49,034 nt of DNA from positions 1 through 49,034 of the forward strand of contig CAMCCX010000009.1 in the NCBI GenBank assembly GCA_945873305.1, in the 5' to 3' direction. Under the pieces are notes generated by a model that worked only from the letters and a program-made list of their open reading frames with translations, did no database searches and was not told the DNA's origin. Position 1 is the first letter of the stretch; every line of letters starts with the position of its first letter. The stretch is from Akkermansia muciniphila (GTDB lineage: Bacteria; Verrucomicrobiota; Verrucomicrobiia; Verrucomicrobiales; Akkermansiaceae). A program made the translations under genes and the position numbers. This document shows positions 1 to 6,871 of this stretch, one piece after another.

Positions 1-40
1 CAGCTTGCGCCGGTGCCTGTGTCCCTGTCTGTTCGTTCAT
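1..40 (-). CDS. 5' end of an unidentified minus-strand gene, cut by the window edge
   Basis: Read on the minus strand from position 40, an ATG opens a frame (MNEQTGTQAPAQA) that stays open to the window edge. The composition, rich in Gln, Ala, Thr and Pro, is typical of a soluble N-terminus. Only 13 residues are visible, so no family can be assigned and the frame could be chance. It would be transcribed in the same direction as the PEP-CTERM gene that ends at 352. Confidence 0.35.
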   Translation of the reverse strand, partial: MNEQTGTQAPAQA

Positions 41-72
41 GGTGTTGGTTGGTTTGAATTCAATTCCAAACA

Positions 73-92
73 GGCGATGTCGGAACATCGCC
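73..92. other. Perfect 8-bp stem-loop upstream of the left-edge gene
   Basis: GGCGATGT at 73-80 pairs perfectly with ACATCGCC at 85-92 around a CGGA tetraloop. It lies about 33 bases upstream of the putative minus-strand start at 40. No T-run follows on either strand, so it is more likely a leader hairpin or protein-binding dyad than an intrinsic terminator. Otherwise I see only AT-rich sequence between 41 and 280. Confidence 0.4.
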
Positions 93-280
93 CGATCAAC
101 CAGCACCAATCCATTTTAACGTTTTAACGGAAAAAAATCCGCTTCCAAAGCCTTGTCGCTCCTGGGACTTGCTGCAAGAATTTCCACCGAATCCCATCAG
201 GAGGCTTCTTCGTTTTGCTTTCATTTTGTGTGGTTTAGTTTGGGTTCAAGACCCGCACCCGACCACCACAATCAAAGCTT

Positions 281-326
281 AACCCCTGGCCCGAGTTTCG
301 GGGTCCGCCTCAGAACACGGAGGCGG
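281..326 (-). terminator. Possible termination hairpins downstream of the PEP-CTERM gene
   Basis: Two short hairpins lie just past the stop of the minus-strand PEP-CTERM gene. CCGCCTC (305-311) pairs with GAGGCGG (320-326), and CCCGA (290-294) pairs with TCGGG (298-302). ACCCC at 282-286 can also pair with GGGGT at 300-304. There is no clean U-tract, so the terminator role is a guess from position and stem strength. Confidence 0.3.
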
Positions 327-351
327 CGATACCGACTCCGATCAAACAAAA

Positions 352-3300
352 TTAGCGATTGCGGCGGCGGAGTAGGACCAACAAGCCGAGCCCGCCAAGC
401 AATGCAGCAGCGGGCTCCGGCACCACGGTGACAATCCCCGTGCCCGAGTCAAAAGTGGCCGAACTGTCGCCGCTCAAACCGTTGATGTTGACTGCCGAGA
501 AGTTGCCCGCGTAATGCCCAAAGTCGAAGATTTTCACAGTCGTCTCGTGGATGAAGGTTTCGTCGGGCTTAAAGAACAGGTTGAGAACTCCGCCAAAGCA
601 TACTGTCTGGGCCAATCCGCCCTGTGCGAGATCGAAACTTCCAGCACCAAAAGATCCCGAGGTAAACTCGAAGTTCGATTCCGAGCCGAGTCCCAGAGTG
701 AGGTTGTTGTTGAAGCTGATGGTTCCCGGTGAAGCGCCGATTGCGAGTGTGCCATTGACTACTAGATTGCCAGTCACCGAGCCGCTTCCCGTCAGGAATT
801 GAGTATTGCCCAGAGCGTAACTCGTCACTGCCGAGACGTTGAAATTGCCACCCGCGAGTGAGATTTCAGAGGTATTGGCAATGGAGCCCGTGGAGCCAAT
901 GGCCAAGGTGCCACCGCTGACCGTCGTTTTGCCGGTGTAGGTGCTGATACCATTGATCGTCAGAGTTCCAGATCCGCTCTTATTCAGCGTTGCGCCTGAG
1001 CTGATGAGGCCCGAGGCCATGGTGACATTGCGACCATTGGTGTCGATTTTGTAGGTTTGGCCAGCGGTGGTTGCAAAGCGACCCGAGTAGTCGGTGGCGT
1101 TACTGCTGGAATATTGCAGGGTGCCTCCGCCGAAAGCGATGGAGCCCGTTATACCCAGAGCTCCACTGCTGCCTAATGCCAAGATTCCATCGGAGATCGT
1201 CGTCAGCCCGGTGTAAGTGTTTGCGGAATTCAAGGTGAGTTTGCCCGCGCCGTCCTTGGTGAGAGTCTGGGCAACCGTGGCCGGCGCAAACGCGTCCGAA
1301 AGAACGATGTTGCCCGCGCCGCCCAAGGTGAGACCAAAGTTGCCCGTGATGCTTCCGGAGGAATCGAGGGTGAGGGTGTCTGCATCCGAGTTGATGCGAC
1401 TGGCACTGCCTAGGGTAATTATCCCGGCGTAGCTGTTGTTGCCCTTGATATTTCGCAAGGAGCCGCCACTTAGAATCCCGGTACCGTTGAGGGTTAAAGC
1501 TTCCGCACCGACGGTCAGAGGGCCTGCAGTGCCATCCAGTTCGAGCGTCGCGCCACCAGTGACCGACGATCCCGCAGCAGTGGTTCCAAGCGCCGTGTTG
1601 TTCTTTGCCCTGACGATACCCGCGCTGATCGTGGTGGCGGCGTCATAAAGATTGGCGTTCGCCAAAATCAGCGTCCCGTTGCCGGACTTGGTCACACTCG
1701 CCGTGCTGGCCCCGGAGGCGTCGTTGATTACACCACTGACCGTCGTGTCACCATTTCCACCGAAGGCGATCACCTTGGCCCCTGCCCCTGCTGGGGTTAC
1801 ACTACCCAAGGTAAGCAGCGATCCTGTATCAGCATTGAAGGTGGTCGTCACCGCTCCACCATTCACCGCGACAGCATCAAAAGTGATGCCTGCCGTGCCA
1901 CTACCAACGGTTGACCCCGAGCCGATCGTCAGCGTCTGCCCCGTCATGGTGAGAGTGCCCAGCGAATGAGTTACACCAGCCGCGCCAAGGGTCAGCACGT
2001 CAGAATTGACGGTCGAATTCGCAGAGAGTGTCGTGTTGCGCGCGAAATCGAGGCCTGTGTCATTGGCCAACTCCAAGATCCCGCCAGCCAGAGTCAGCGA
2101 GGCTGCGCCTGCGCCCAAAGCATTATCGCTGGTCGTGGCGCGCAGTGTGCCTGCACTTACGGTGGTCACCCCGGTGTAGGTATTGGCGCCGCTCAGTATT
2201 GCTGTCCCCGTGGTCGTCTTGTTCAGAGCAACTGCACCGGCCAGAATGGCGCTGATCGAGCCACTTTGAACTGCATAAGACGCCCCAGTAAGAACACCGG
2301 TGCTGCCGGTTATGGAACCACTGGCCAGTGTCACGGCACCTACGGTGTCGTTGAAAGTCTTCAGATCCAAGACGCCGCCCGACACCTGAACGGCACCATT
2401 GGAGAGTGCGTTGTTCGCGCCATAGGCAAGCGTGCCGGCCTGCACATTGGTGAGGCCCGTATGAAGATTCGCGCCGGTGATAACCAATTGGCCCGCGCCG
2501 GCTTTATTCAGGCCACCGGTGGTGTTGGTGCTTGCACCACTTAGGGTCAGGTCGGTTTCGGCGCTGGTGACATAGACGGAACTGGTTGTCCCCGTCGTGA
2601 GGGTAAAGTTGCGGTTCATGCTTACCGTACCGCCGGTGTATTGAAGGGTGCCGCCGCCGAGAACCAAATTGGCCGCAGCATTCGTCGATTGACCAAGATT
2701 GCTGGTAGAACCGCCGTTGGCCAAAGATGAGACACTCAGCACCCCTGCCGAAATCGTGGTGATTCCCGTGTAGGTATTGGAGTTGGATAACGTGACAGTT
2801 CCGGACGTCGTCTTAGTGAGGCCGGCGCTGCCAGCAAGAATCGCGCTGAGCGAACCGTTTTGCATGGCGTAAGAAGTGCCAGTCAGGACACCCGTGGAGC
2901 CTGCAATGCTGCCACTGGCCAGCGTCACGGCACCTACGCTATCACTGTAGGTATCAAGATCCAGAATACCTCCGGAAACCTGAACCGCGCCAGTGGCGAT
3001 CGCGTTGTTCACGCCGTAGGCCAGCGTACCCGCCTGCACGTCGGTCAGGCCGGTATAAGTATTCGCTCCGGAGAGCGTCCAGATGCTGTCGCCACTTTTG
3101 TTCAGTGCGGTGGTGTTCGATCCACTGTTATTGATGATTCTCCCGGCAATCTCGCCTGCGCCGGAACCGGTAAGACTGAGCGTCTTAACACCTGCCCCAG
3201 TGGCGGTAAAATTGCTGGTGAACTTTAGAAGACCGGAACCGGAGGCATTAAGCGTCGTGACCCCAGTCGTCCCGGACAAATCGATAACACGATTGCTCGT

Positions 3301-4074
3301 CTCACCCGTTCCGACGTATTTCAAGGTGCCACCGCTAGTGAGCGAACCGATTTTGAGAGTGCTACCCGTACCCAAATTGCTGGTCGTTGATCCGGAGTTG
3401 CCCAAGTTGGCAAGCTGCAGCACTCCCGACTTGATGGTCGTATTACCCGTGAACGTATTGACACCGGAAAGGATCAAAAGACCCGAACTGGCTTCAAGAC
3501 TCAAACTGCTGGCTCCCCCGTTACTGATCACGCCTTCTACCGTGGTAGTACCCAGCCCTGCGATCGCCACGATTTTTGCGCCCGCAGTGCCACCGGTGCC
3601 GCCTTGAATCGTCCCGGCAAAGGTCAGTCCCTTTGTGGTGCTGCTATTGGTAAGGGTGTAATTACTGGCCGTGGCCGTGCCAAGAATCAAATTGGCATTG
3701 AAGAGCTGATCATTCACCACGACTGAATCTACCGAAACAGCACCTGAATTTCCCAAAGTTAGCGTCTGAGACCCGACAGCCCCCGCACCAATTGTGTAGG
3801 CTGCTGAAGTATTCGTGGTAAAATTGATGGCCGCGATTGTCACCCCAGAAACACCGAGATCGATCGTGGTATTGCCGCCGCCTGCCGAGCTGAATACGGC
3901 ATTATCTGTGGTATTAGGAAGGTTGTTCCAGTTGGAGCTCGTTGCCCAGTTAGCGCTGGACGAACCATCCCAAGTGCGACTGGCGGCGTGGACAGAATAA
4001 GAGGAAAGCCCTGCGAACGAGAGCGCGATGGCGGTGAGGTGAAGGCCGTGGAGGGAACGATATTTCGGTTTCAT
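352..4074 (-). CDS. PEP-CTERM surface protein with autotransporter-associated beta-strand repeats
   Basis: This is a 1240-residue secreted, repetitive protein. A signal peptide covers about residues 1-30, with likely cleavage after SVHA. The mature start carries RTWDG and NW motifs typical of this class. At least eight PATR-type repeats resembling LSGANTYTGLTTISAGTL run along the chain, with Gly/Ser/Thr-rich beta-helix sequence between them. The C-terminus has VPEP at about 1218, a hydrophobic stretch and a basic tail (RRRNR), which is the PEP-CTERM signal recognised by exosortase. There is no autotransporter barrel, so I infer exosortase-dependent sorting to the outer surface or extracellular matrix rather than type V secretion. 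The gene is visibly lower in GC than the housekeeping genes nearby. Its ligand or role (adhesion, matrix) is unknown. ATG 4074 is chosen because it gives a complete signal peptide. Confidence 0.93.
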   Translation of the reverse strand: MKPKYRSLHGLHLTAIALSFAGLSSYSVHAASRTWDGSSSANWATSSNWNNLPNTTDNAVFSSAGGGNTTIDLGVSGVTIAAINFTTNTSAAYTIGAGAVGSQTLTLGNSGAVSVDSVVVNDQLFNANLILGTATASNYTLTNSSTTKGLTFAGTIQGGTGGTAGAKIVAIAGLGTTTVEGVISNGGASSLSLEASSGLLILSGVNTFTGNTTIKSGVLQLANLGNSGSTTSNLGTGSTLKIGSLTSGGTLKYVGTGETSNRVIDLSGTTGVTTLNASGSGLLKFTSNFTATGAGVKTLSLTGSGAGEIAGRIINNSGSNTTALNKSGDSIWTLSGANTYTGLTDVQAGTLAYGVNNAIATGAVQVSGGILDLDTYSDSVGAVTLASGSIAGSTGVLTGTSYAMQNGSLSAILAGSAGLTKTTSGTVTLSNSNTYTGITTISAGVLSVSSLANGGSTSNLGQSTNAAANLVLGGGTLQYTGGTVSMNRNFTLTTGTTSSVYVTSAETDLTLSGASTNTTGGLNKAGAGQLVITGANLHTGLTNVQAGTLAYGANNALSNGAVQVSGGVLDLKTFNDTVGAVTLASGSITGSTGVLTGASYAVQSGSISAILAGAVALNKTTTGTAILSGANTYTGVTTVSAGTLRATTSDNALGAGAASLTLAGGILELANDTGLDFARNTTLSANSTVNSDVLTLGAAGVTHSLGTLTMTGQTLTIGSGSTVGSGTAGITFDAVAVNGGAVTTTFNADTGSLLTLGSVTPAGAGAKVIAFGGNGDTTVSGVINDASGASTASVTKSGNGTLILANANLYDAATTISAGIVRAKNNTALGTTAAGSSVTGGATLELDGTAGPLTVGAEALTLNGTGILSGGSLRNIKGNNSYAGIITLGSASRINSDADTLTLDSSGSITGNFGLTLGGAGNIVLSDAFAPATVAQTLTKDGAGKLTLNSANTYTGLTTISDGILALGSSGALGITGSIAFGGGTLQYSSSNATDYSGRFATTAGQTYKIDTNGRNVTMASGLISSGATLNKSGSGTLTINGISTYTGKTTVSGGTLAIGSTGSIANTSEISLAGGNFNVSAVTSYALGNTQFLTGSGSVTGNLVVNGTLAIGASPGTISFNNNLTLGLGSESNFEFTSGSFGAGSFDLAQGGLAQTVCFGGVLNLFFKPDETFIHETTVKIFDFGHYAGNFSAVNINGLSGDSSATFDSGTGIVTVVPEPAAALLGGLGLLVLLRRRNR
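2161..2477 (-). repeat. Internal duplicated module, copy B (PEP-CTERM gene)
   Basis: This is the second copy of the module at 2759-3072, encoding residues around 533-638. It has the matching order of motifs: TGLTNVQAGTLAYG, then VGAVTLASGS, then STGVLTG, then NTYTGVTT. The two copies are in direct orientation about 600 bp apart and could recombine. Confidence 0.8.
2759..3072 (-). repeat. Internal duplicated module, copy A (PEP-CTERM gene)
   Basis: This block of about 315 bp encodes residues around 335-438. It starts at an NTYTGLTDVQAGTLAYG motif, contains VGAVTLASGS and STGVLTG, and ends at the next NTYTG motif. It matches copy B (2161-2477) almost position for position at the protein level, more closely than the ordinary PATR repeats match each other. 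That indicates a recent segmental duplication. Confidence 0.8.
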
Positions 4075-4586
4075 GAGGGGGGATTGGGGGATAAAATCAT
4101 TCGCTCAATGACATCATTAAATCATCACCAATGGATGGGCCGGTCTCTGGGGGAGATTGGCCTAGCAGATAGTGAGTACATCAGCTGTGAGTCATGGGGG
4201 GACTCATCAGCATCGGGGGGATGATTTGAACGAACGGTGGCGTGTTTACCAGCGCATCAAAAATCAGTCAACGTATTTCGATGCCTGATCGAAATAAAGT
4301 TCCTGATGGGAGAAAATCGATCAATCCACTTCCGTTCGGAACAGCGTGGCAGGTAGACCTTCCTGATTAAAGGGCACTTCCAAAAATCACCTTTTCGCGG
4401 CTTGAAGGCGTGATATTCATTGCGGTTGCTTGATCGGGGAAGGTGGATCGCTGGATTTCAGGCCGGTGTCGCGGTTTTCATGCACTTCGGGGCTGCCATG
4501 GCATCCATCTTGATTGTATATCTCTTCCGCCAGATCTGTGGGTGAGACCATGGACTAACCGCCGCGAAGCGGCAGGCCTCTCTTGC
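4075..4586. other. Gene-free spacer upstream of the PEP-CTERM gene
   Basis: I see no credible gene here. The first 100 bases must contain the minus-strand promoter of the PEP-CTERM gene. They include an AATGA-CA-TCATT dyad near 4107-4118 and G-rich runs immediately before the ATG, but no promoter motif I can defend. The rest, up to the inverted repeat at 4587, shows nothing recognisable. Confidence 0.5.
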
Positions 4587-4659
4587 AAGTTGTCCACAAT
4601 AGGCCGATTCGAGAATGGGTCTGAAACTCGTCGGACAAGCGGACTATTGTGGGCAACTT
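4587..4659. repeat. 16-bp inverted repeat with 41-bp spacer
   Basis: AAGTTGTCCACAATAG at 4587-4602 is matched by CTATTGTGGGCAACTT at 4644-4659, which is its reverse complement with one mismatch. It lies directly upstream of two transposase remnants. It could be a mobile-element end, a miniature element, or a transcribed hairpin. The arms do not resemble the ISL3 terminal sequence I know, so it is left unassigned. Confidence 0.6.
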
Positions 4660-4702
4660 TTTCTTCCTGGCGTTGATGGTCGGCCGACGGCATGAGTGCT
4701 TG

Positions 4703-4905
4703 ATGAACCGGCGGCCCATGGCAGATACCGTTGACGACAACAAACCAACCAGGAGGCCGCCGATTCTTCTCAAGACCCTGCTCAACAAAGTCCACCGCAT
4801 CAAGAGCTTCGTTTAACATTCTGTCAGCTTGAGTGGCACGGGGTATTCGATGGGCGAATCATCGCCAAAGTCATTCCCAGGACCAATAGCAAGCCGCTGT
4901 GGAAG
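4703..4905 (+). pseudogene. Remnant of an ISL3-family transposase N-terminus
   Basis: From ATG 4703 the frame reads a short basic leader and then ILLKTLLNKVHRIKSFV, ending at a TAA at 4814. After a frame change, 4831-4905 reads GRIIAKVIPRTNSKPLW. The two pieces in this order resemble the start of ISL3 transposases: a 'LLNRVxxxKSFVY' helix followed by a 'VxPRxNSRPxC' strand before the zinc-binding cysteines. I see the motif similarity directly; the family call is from memory of that pattern. The fragment is frameshifted, stops before the zinc finger and runs into the IS1182-like remnant, so it is dead. Confidence 0.45.
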
Positions 4906-5408
4906 TCACCACCCTGCTCATCGTCGGCTAACACGTCACCCAGCAAGCCAACGACAAAGAGCAACTCATCCCCAATCTCGCCGCCCCCAGCCCGGCCATC
5001 GGCCAGGAGGGAAAAGCCCTCGTCGACACCGGCTATTACAGCGGGGCGGCCGCCCTAACGGCAGAAGCCGGCGACAACCCGCCCACCATCTACGCCGCCA
5101 TGGCCCGCCAGCGCCACGGCCGCAGTGTCGCCCAGCTCAAAGCGCGGGCCGACCCGCCCGCACCGCCGGAAAACGGATCCGTCGCCGAGCGCATGACCCA
5201 CCGTCTGGAAACCGCGGAAGGCAAACAACTCTGCGGCCTGCGCAAGCAAACCGTGGAGCCCGTGTTCGGCATCATCAAGCAAGCCATTGGTTTTCGCCGC
5301 TTCCTGCTGCGCGGCACGGAGAAGGCCGGCCTTGAATGGACCCTGATGGCCACCCGTTACAACCTCAAGCGACTCTTCAACCTCGGGATGAACCTGCAAA
5401 GAGCCTAA
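4899..5408 (+). pseudogene. Decayed IS1182-like DDE transposase, C-terminal part
   Basis: The frame from 4899 reads VEVTTLLIVG, a TAA stop at 4929, then HVTQQANDKEQLIPNL and VDTGYYSGAA, and finally the C-terminus with QTVEPVFGIIK and GFRRFLLRG, ending at 5408. This is the usual order for IS1182/IS5-type DDE transposases: the second catalytic Asp lies in the 'DTGYYS' strand and the catalytic Glu in 'VEPVFG'. The N-terminal half, including the first Asp, is missing, and there is an internal stop. The surviving ATG frame at 5100 (102 residues) could not make an active enzyme. Confidence 0.75.
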
Positions 5409-5856
5409 GCGAAGGCCGTTGGGGGCAAAGATTCTGAAAATCCACGGAATTGCCCAAAAGCGTCCCCCATTCCACCATCCACCTCATCGGTCGGCCGAAC
5501 CTCCAAGACCCCTCTTCTTTGGTTAGCCCGAAACCAAACGTCCGTTTGGATTGTCGCGAGAACCACGGCGGGGTGACTACAACAAATGGTATCCACAAAC
5601 GACCGTGCGCCGCATGTTGACACGGCCTCCGAAAAAAACTTCAAGTCCGGCAGCCTGCTAGGACAATCATTTTAGGTTGGCAATCTTTTTTTGAGAATCC
5701 CAAGAACTTGGGTGCTTGTTTTTTTGAAAATTGGATTTTGTAGCTCGAATCCCCATAAAACAAAGGATTCTTGGGATTGGCGGGACTATAAAAAAACCAA
5801 AGATTTTTTCTTCGTGACGGGAAGGGAGTGGCTGGTAAAAGCCCCGCAGCGGAATT
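5409..5856. other. AT-rich spacer between the IS remnant and purM
   Basis: No gene is visible. The first half may contain the lost right end of the IS1182-like element, but I cannot find a terminal repeat. From about 5660 the sequence becomes strikingly AT-rich, with T7 and A7 runs. It contains AATCCCAAGAA (5696-5706) and its exact reverse complement TTCTTGGGATT (5768-5778), plus a nested CCCAAG-AA-CTTGGG. The purM/purF promoter should lie in this stretch. I cannot fix its boxes. Confidence 0.5.
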
Positions 5857-6852
5857 ATGGCGGGCAAGTTAACATACCAACAGGCAGGAGTGGACACGCG
5901 CAAAGCGGCCGCTCTGGTGGGCGACATCGGCACTCACGTGCGCAGAACTCAACAGACACGCAAATTGTGGGGGGCTTTCGGGCTTTTCGCCGCTTGTTAC
6001 GACCTGAGCAGCTACAAGGAGCCGGTCATGATGACCGGTTGCGACGGCGTCGGGACCAAGCTGGAACTGCTGCTGGAGCACGATCTTCTGGAAACGGCGG
6101 GCAAGGATCTCGTCGCGATGAGCGTCAACGACATCCTCACCACCGGCGGCGACGCGCTGCTTTTCCTCGATTACATCGGCATCGCGGCGCTGCATGAGGA
6201 GAAAATCACCCGCCTCATTTCCGGCATGGCCGATTATCTTGAAGCCTGCGATTGCATTCTCGCCGGCGGCGAAACCGCCGAAATGCCGGGCATTGTTCCC
6301 GTGGACGTGATCGAACTTTCCGGTTTCTGCATCGGCTGCGCGGAAAAACCCGACCTCATCGACCCGACCACCGTCGCCGTCGGCGATGTGCTCATCGGCT
6401 ACGCTTCCGACAGCATCCACGCCAACGGCTGGTCGCTGGTCCGCCGCGTGCTCAACGAATTTCCCGGCGAGGTCACCGACGAGGAACTCCACGCCTGGCT
6501 CAAGCCGACGCGTCTCTATCACGACGTCACCCGCGATTTGAAAAAATCCGGGGTGAAGCCGAAAGCGATGTCGCACATCACCGGCGGCGGCCTTCCGGAA
6601 AACCTCGAGCGCCTCTTCCGCGGCATGGGCGCCGACCTGGAAATCCCGAAATGGAATCTCCCCGGCATTGAAAAACTCCTCTCCCACGTCGATGCGGAAG
6701 ACCGCTTCCACACCTTCAATATGGGCATCGGCTGGGTGGCGATCGTCGCCGAGGCGGACGTCGAAGCCGCGCTCAAGGCCGGCGATGGCGGCACGGTTTT
6801 AGGCCGGATGGTGCCAGAAGAAGGTGTCCGCGTTTGCGTAACCGGCGAGTGA
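5857..6852 (+). CDS. purM: Phosphoribosylformylglycinamidine cyclo-ligase (AIR synthetase)
   Basis: PurM closes the imidazole ring of FGAM with ATP to give AIR in de novo purine synthesis, acting in the cytosol as a dimer. The 331 residues match the family length of about 340. Visible motifs are GCDGVGTKLEL (about residue 66), VNDILTTGGDALLFLDY, CILAGGETAEMPG and ASDSIHANGWSLVRR, followed by the SHITGGGLPENL segment. Together these form the PurM/SelD-type ATP-binding fold. ATG 5857 gives the usual short N-terminus before YQQAGVD; there is no Shine-Dalgarno sequence upstream. purF starts 19 bases after the stop, so the two are probably co-transcribed. The gene is complete and looks functional. 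Confidence 0.96.
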   Translation: MAGKLTYQQAGVDTRKAAALVGDIGTHVRRTQQTRKLWGAFGLFAACYDLSSYKEPVMMTGCDGVGTKLELLLEHDLLETAGKDLVAMSVNDILTTGGDALLFLDYIGIAALHEEKITRLISGMADYLEACDCILAGGETAEMPGIVPVDVIELSGFCIGCAEKPDLIDPTTVAVGDVLIGYASDSIHANGWSLVRRVLNEFPGEVTDEELHAWLKPTRLYHDVTRDLKKSGVKPKAMSHITGGGLPENLERLFRGMGADLEIPKWNLPGIEKLLSHVDAEDRFHTFNMGIGWVAIVAEADVEAALKAGDGGTVLGRMVPEEGVRVCVTGE

Positions 6853-6871
6853 AACTAAGATTTCCCCACGA

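Noticed and set aside
4587-4659. Integron attC-like site
   Set aside because: The arms lack the GTTRRRY and RYYYAAC core boxes, so the inverted repeat is left unassigned.
5691-6197. 168-codon frame running from the AT-rich spacer into purM
   Set aside because: It reads out of frame through purM, its translation within the gene is Arg-rich, and it lacks any motif.
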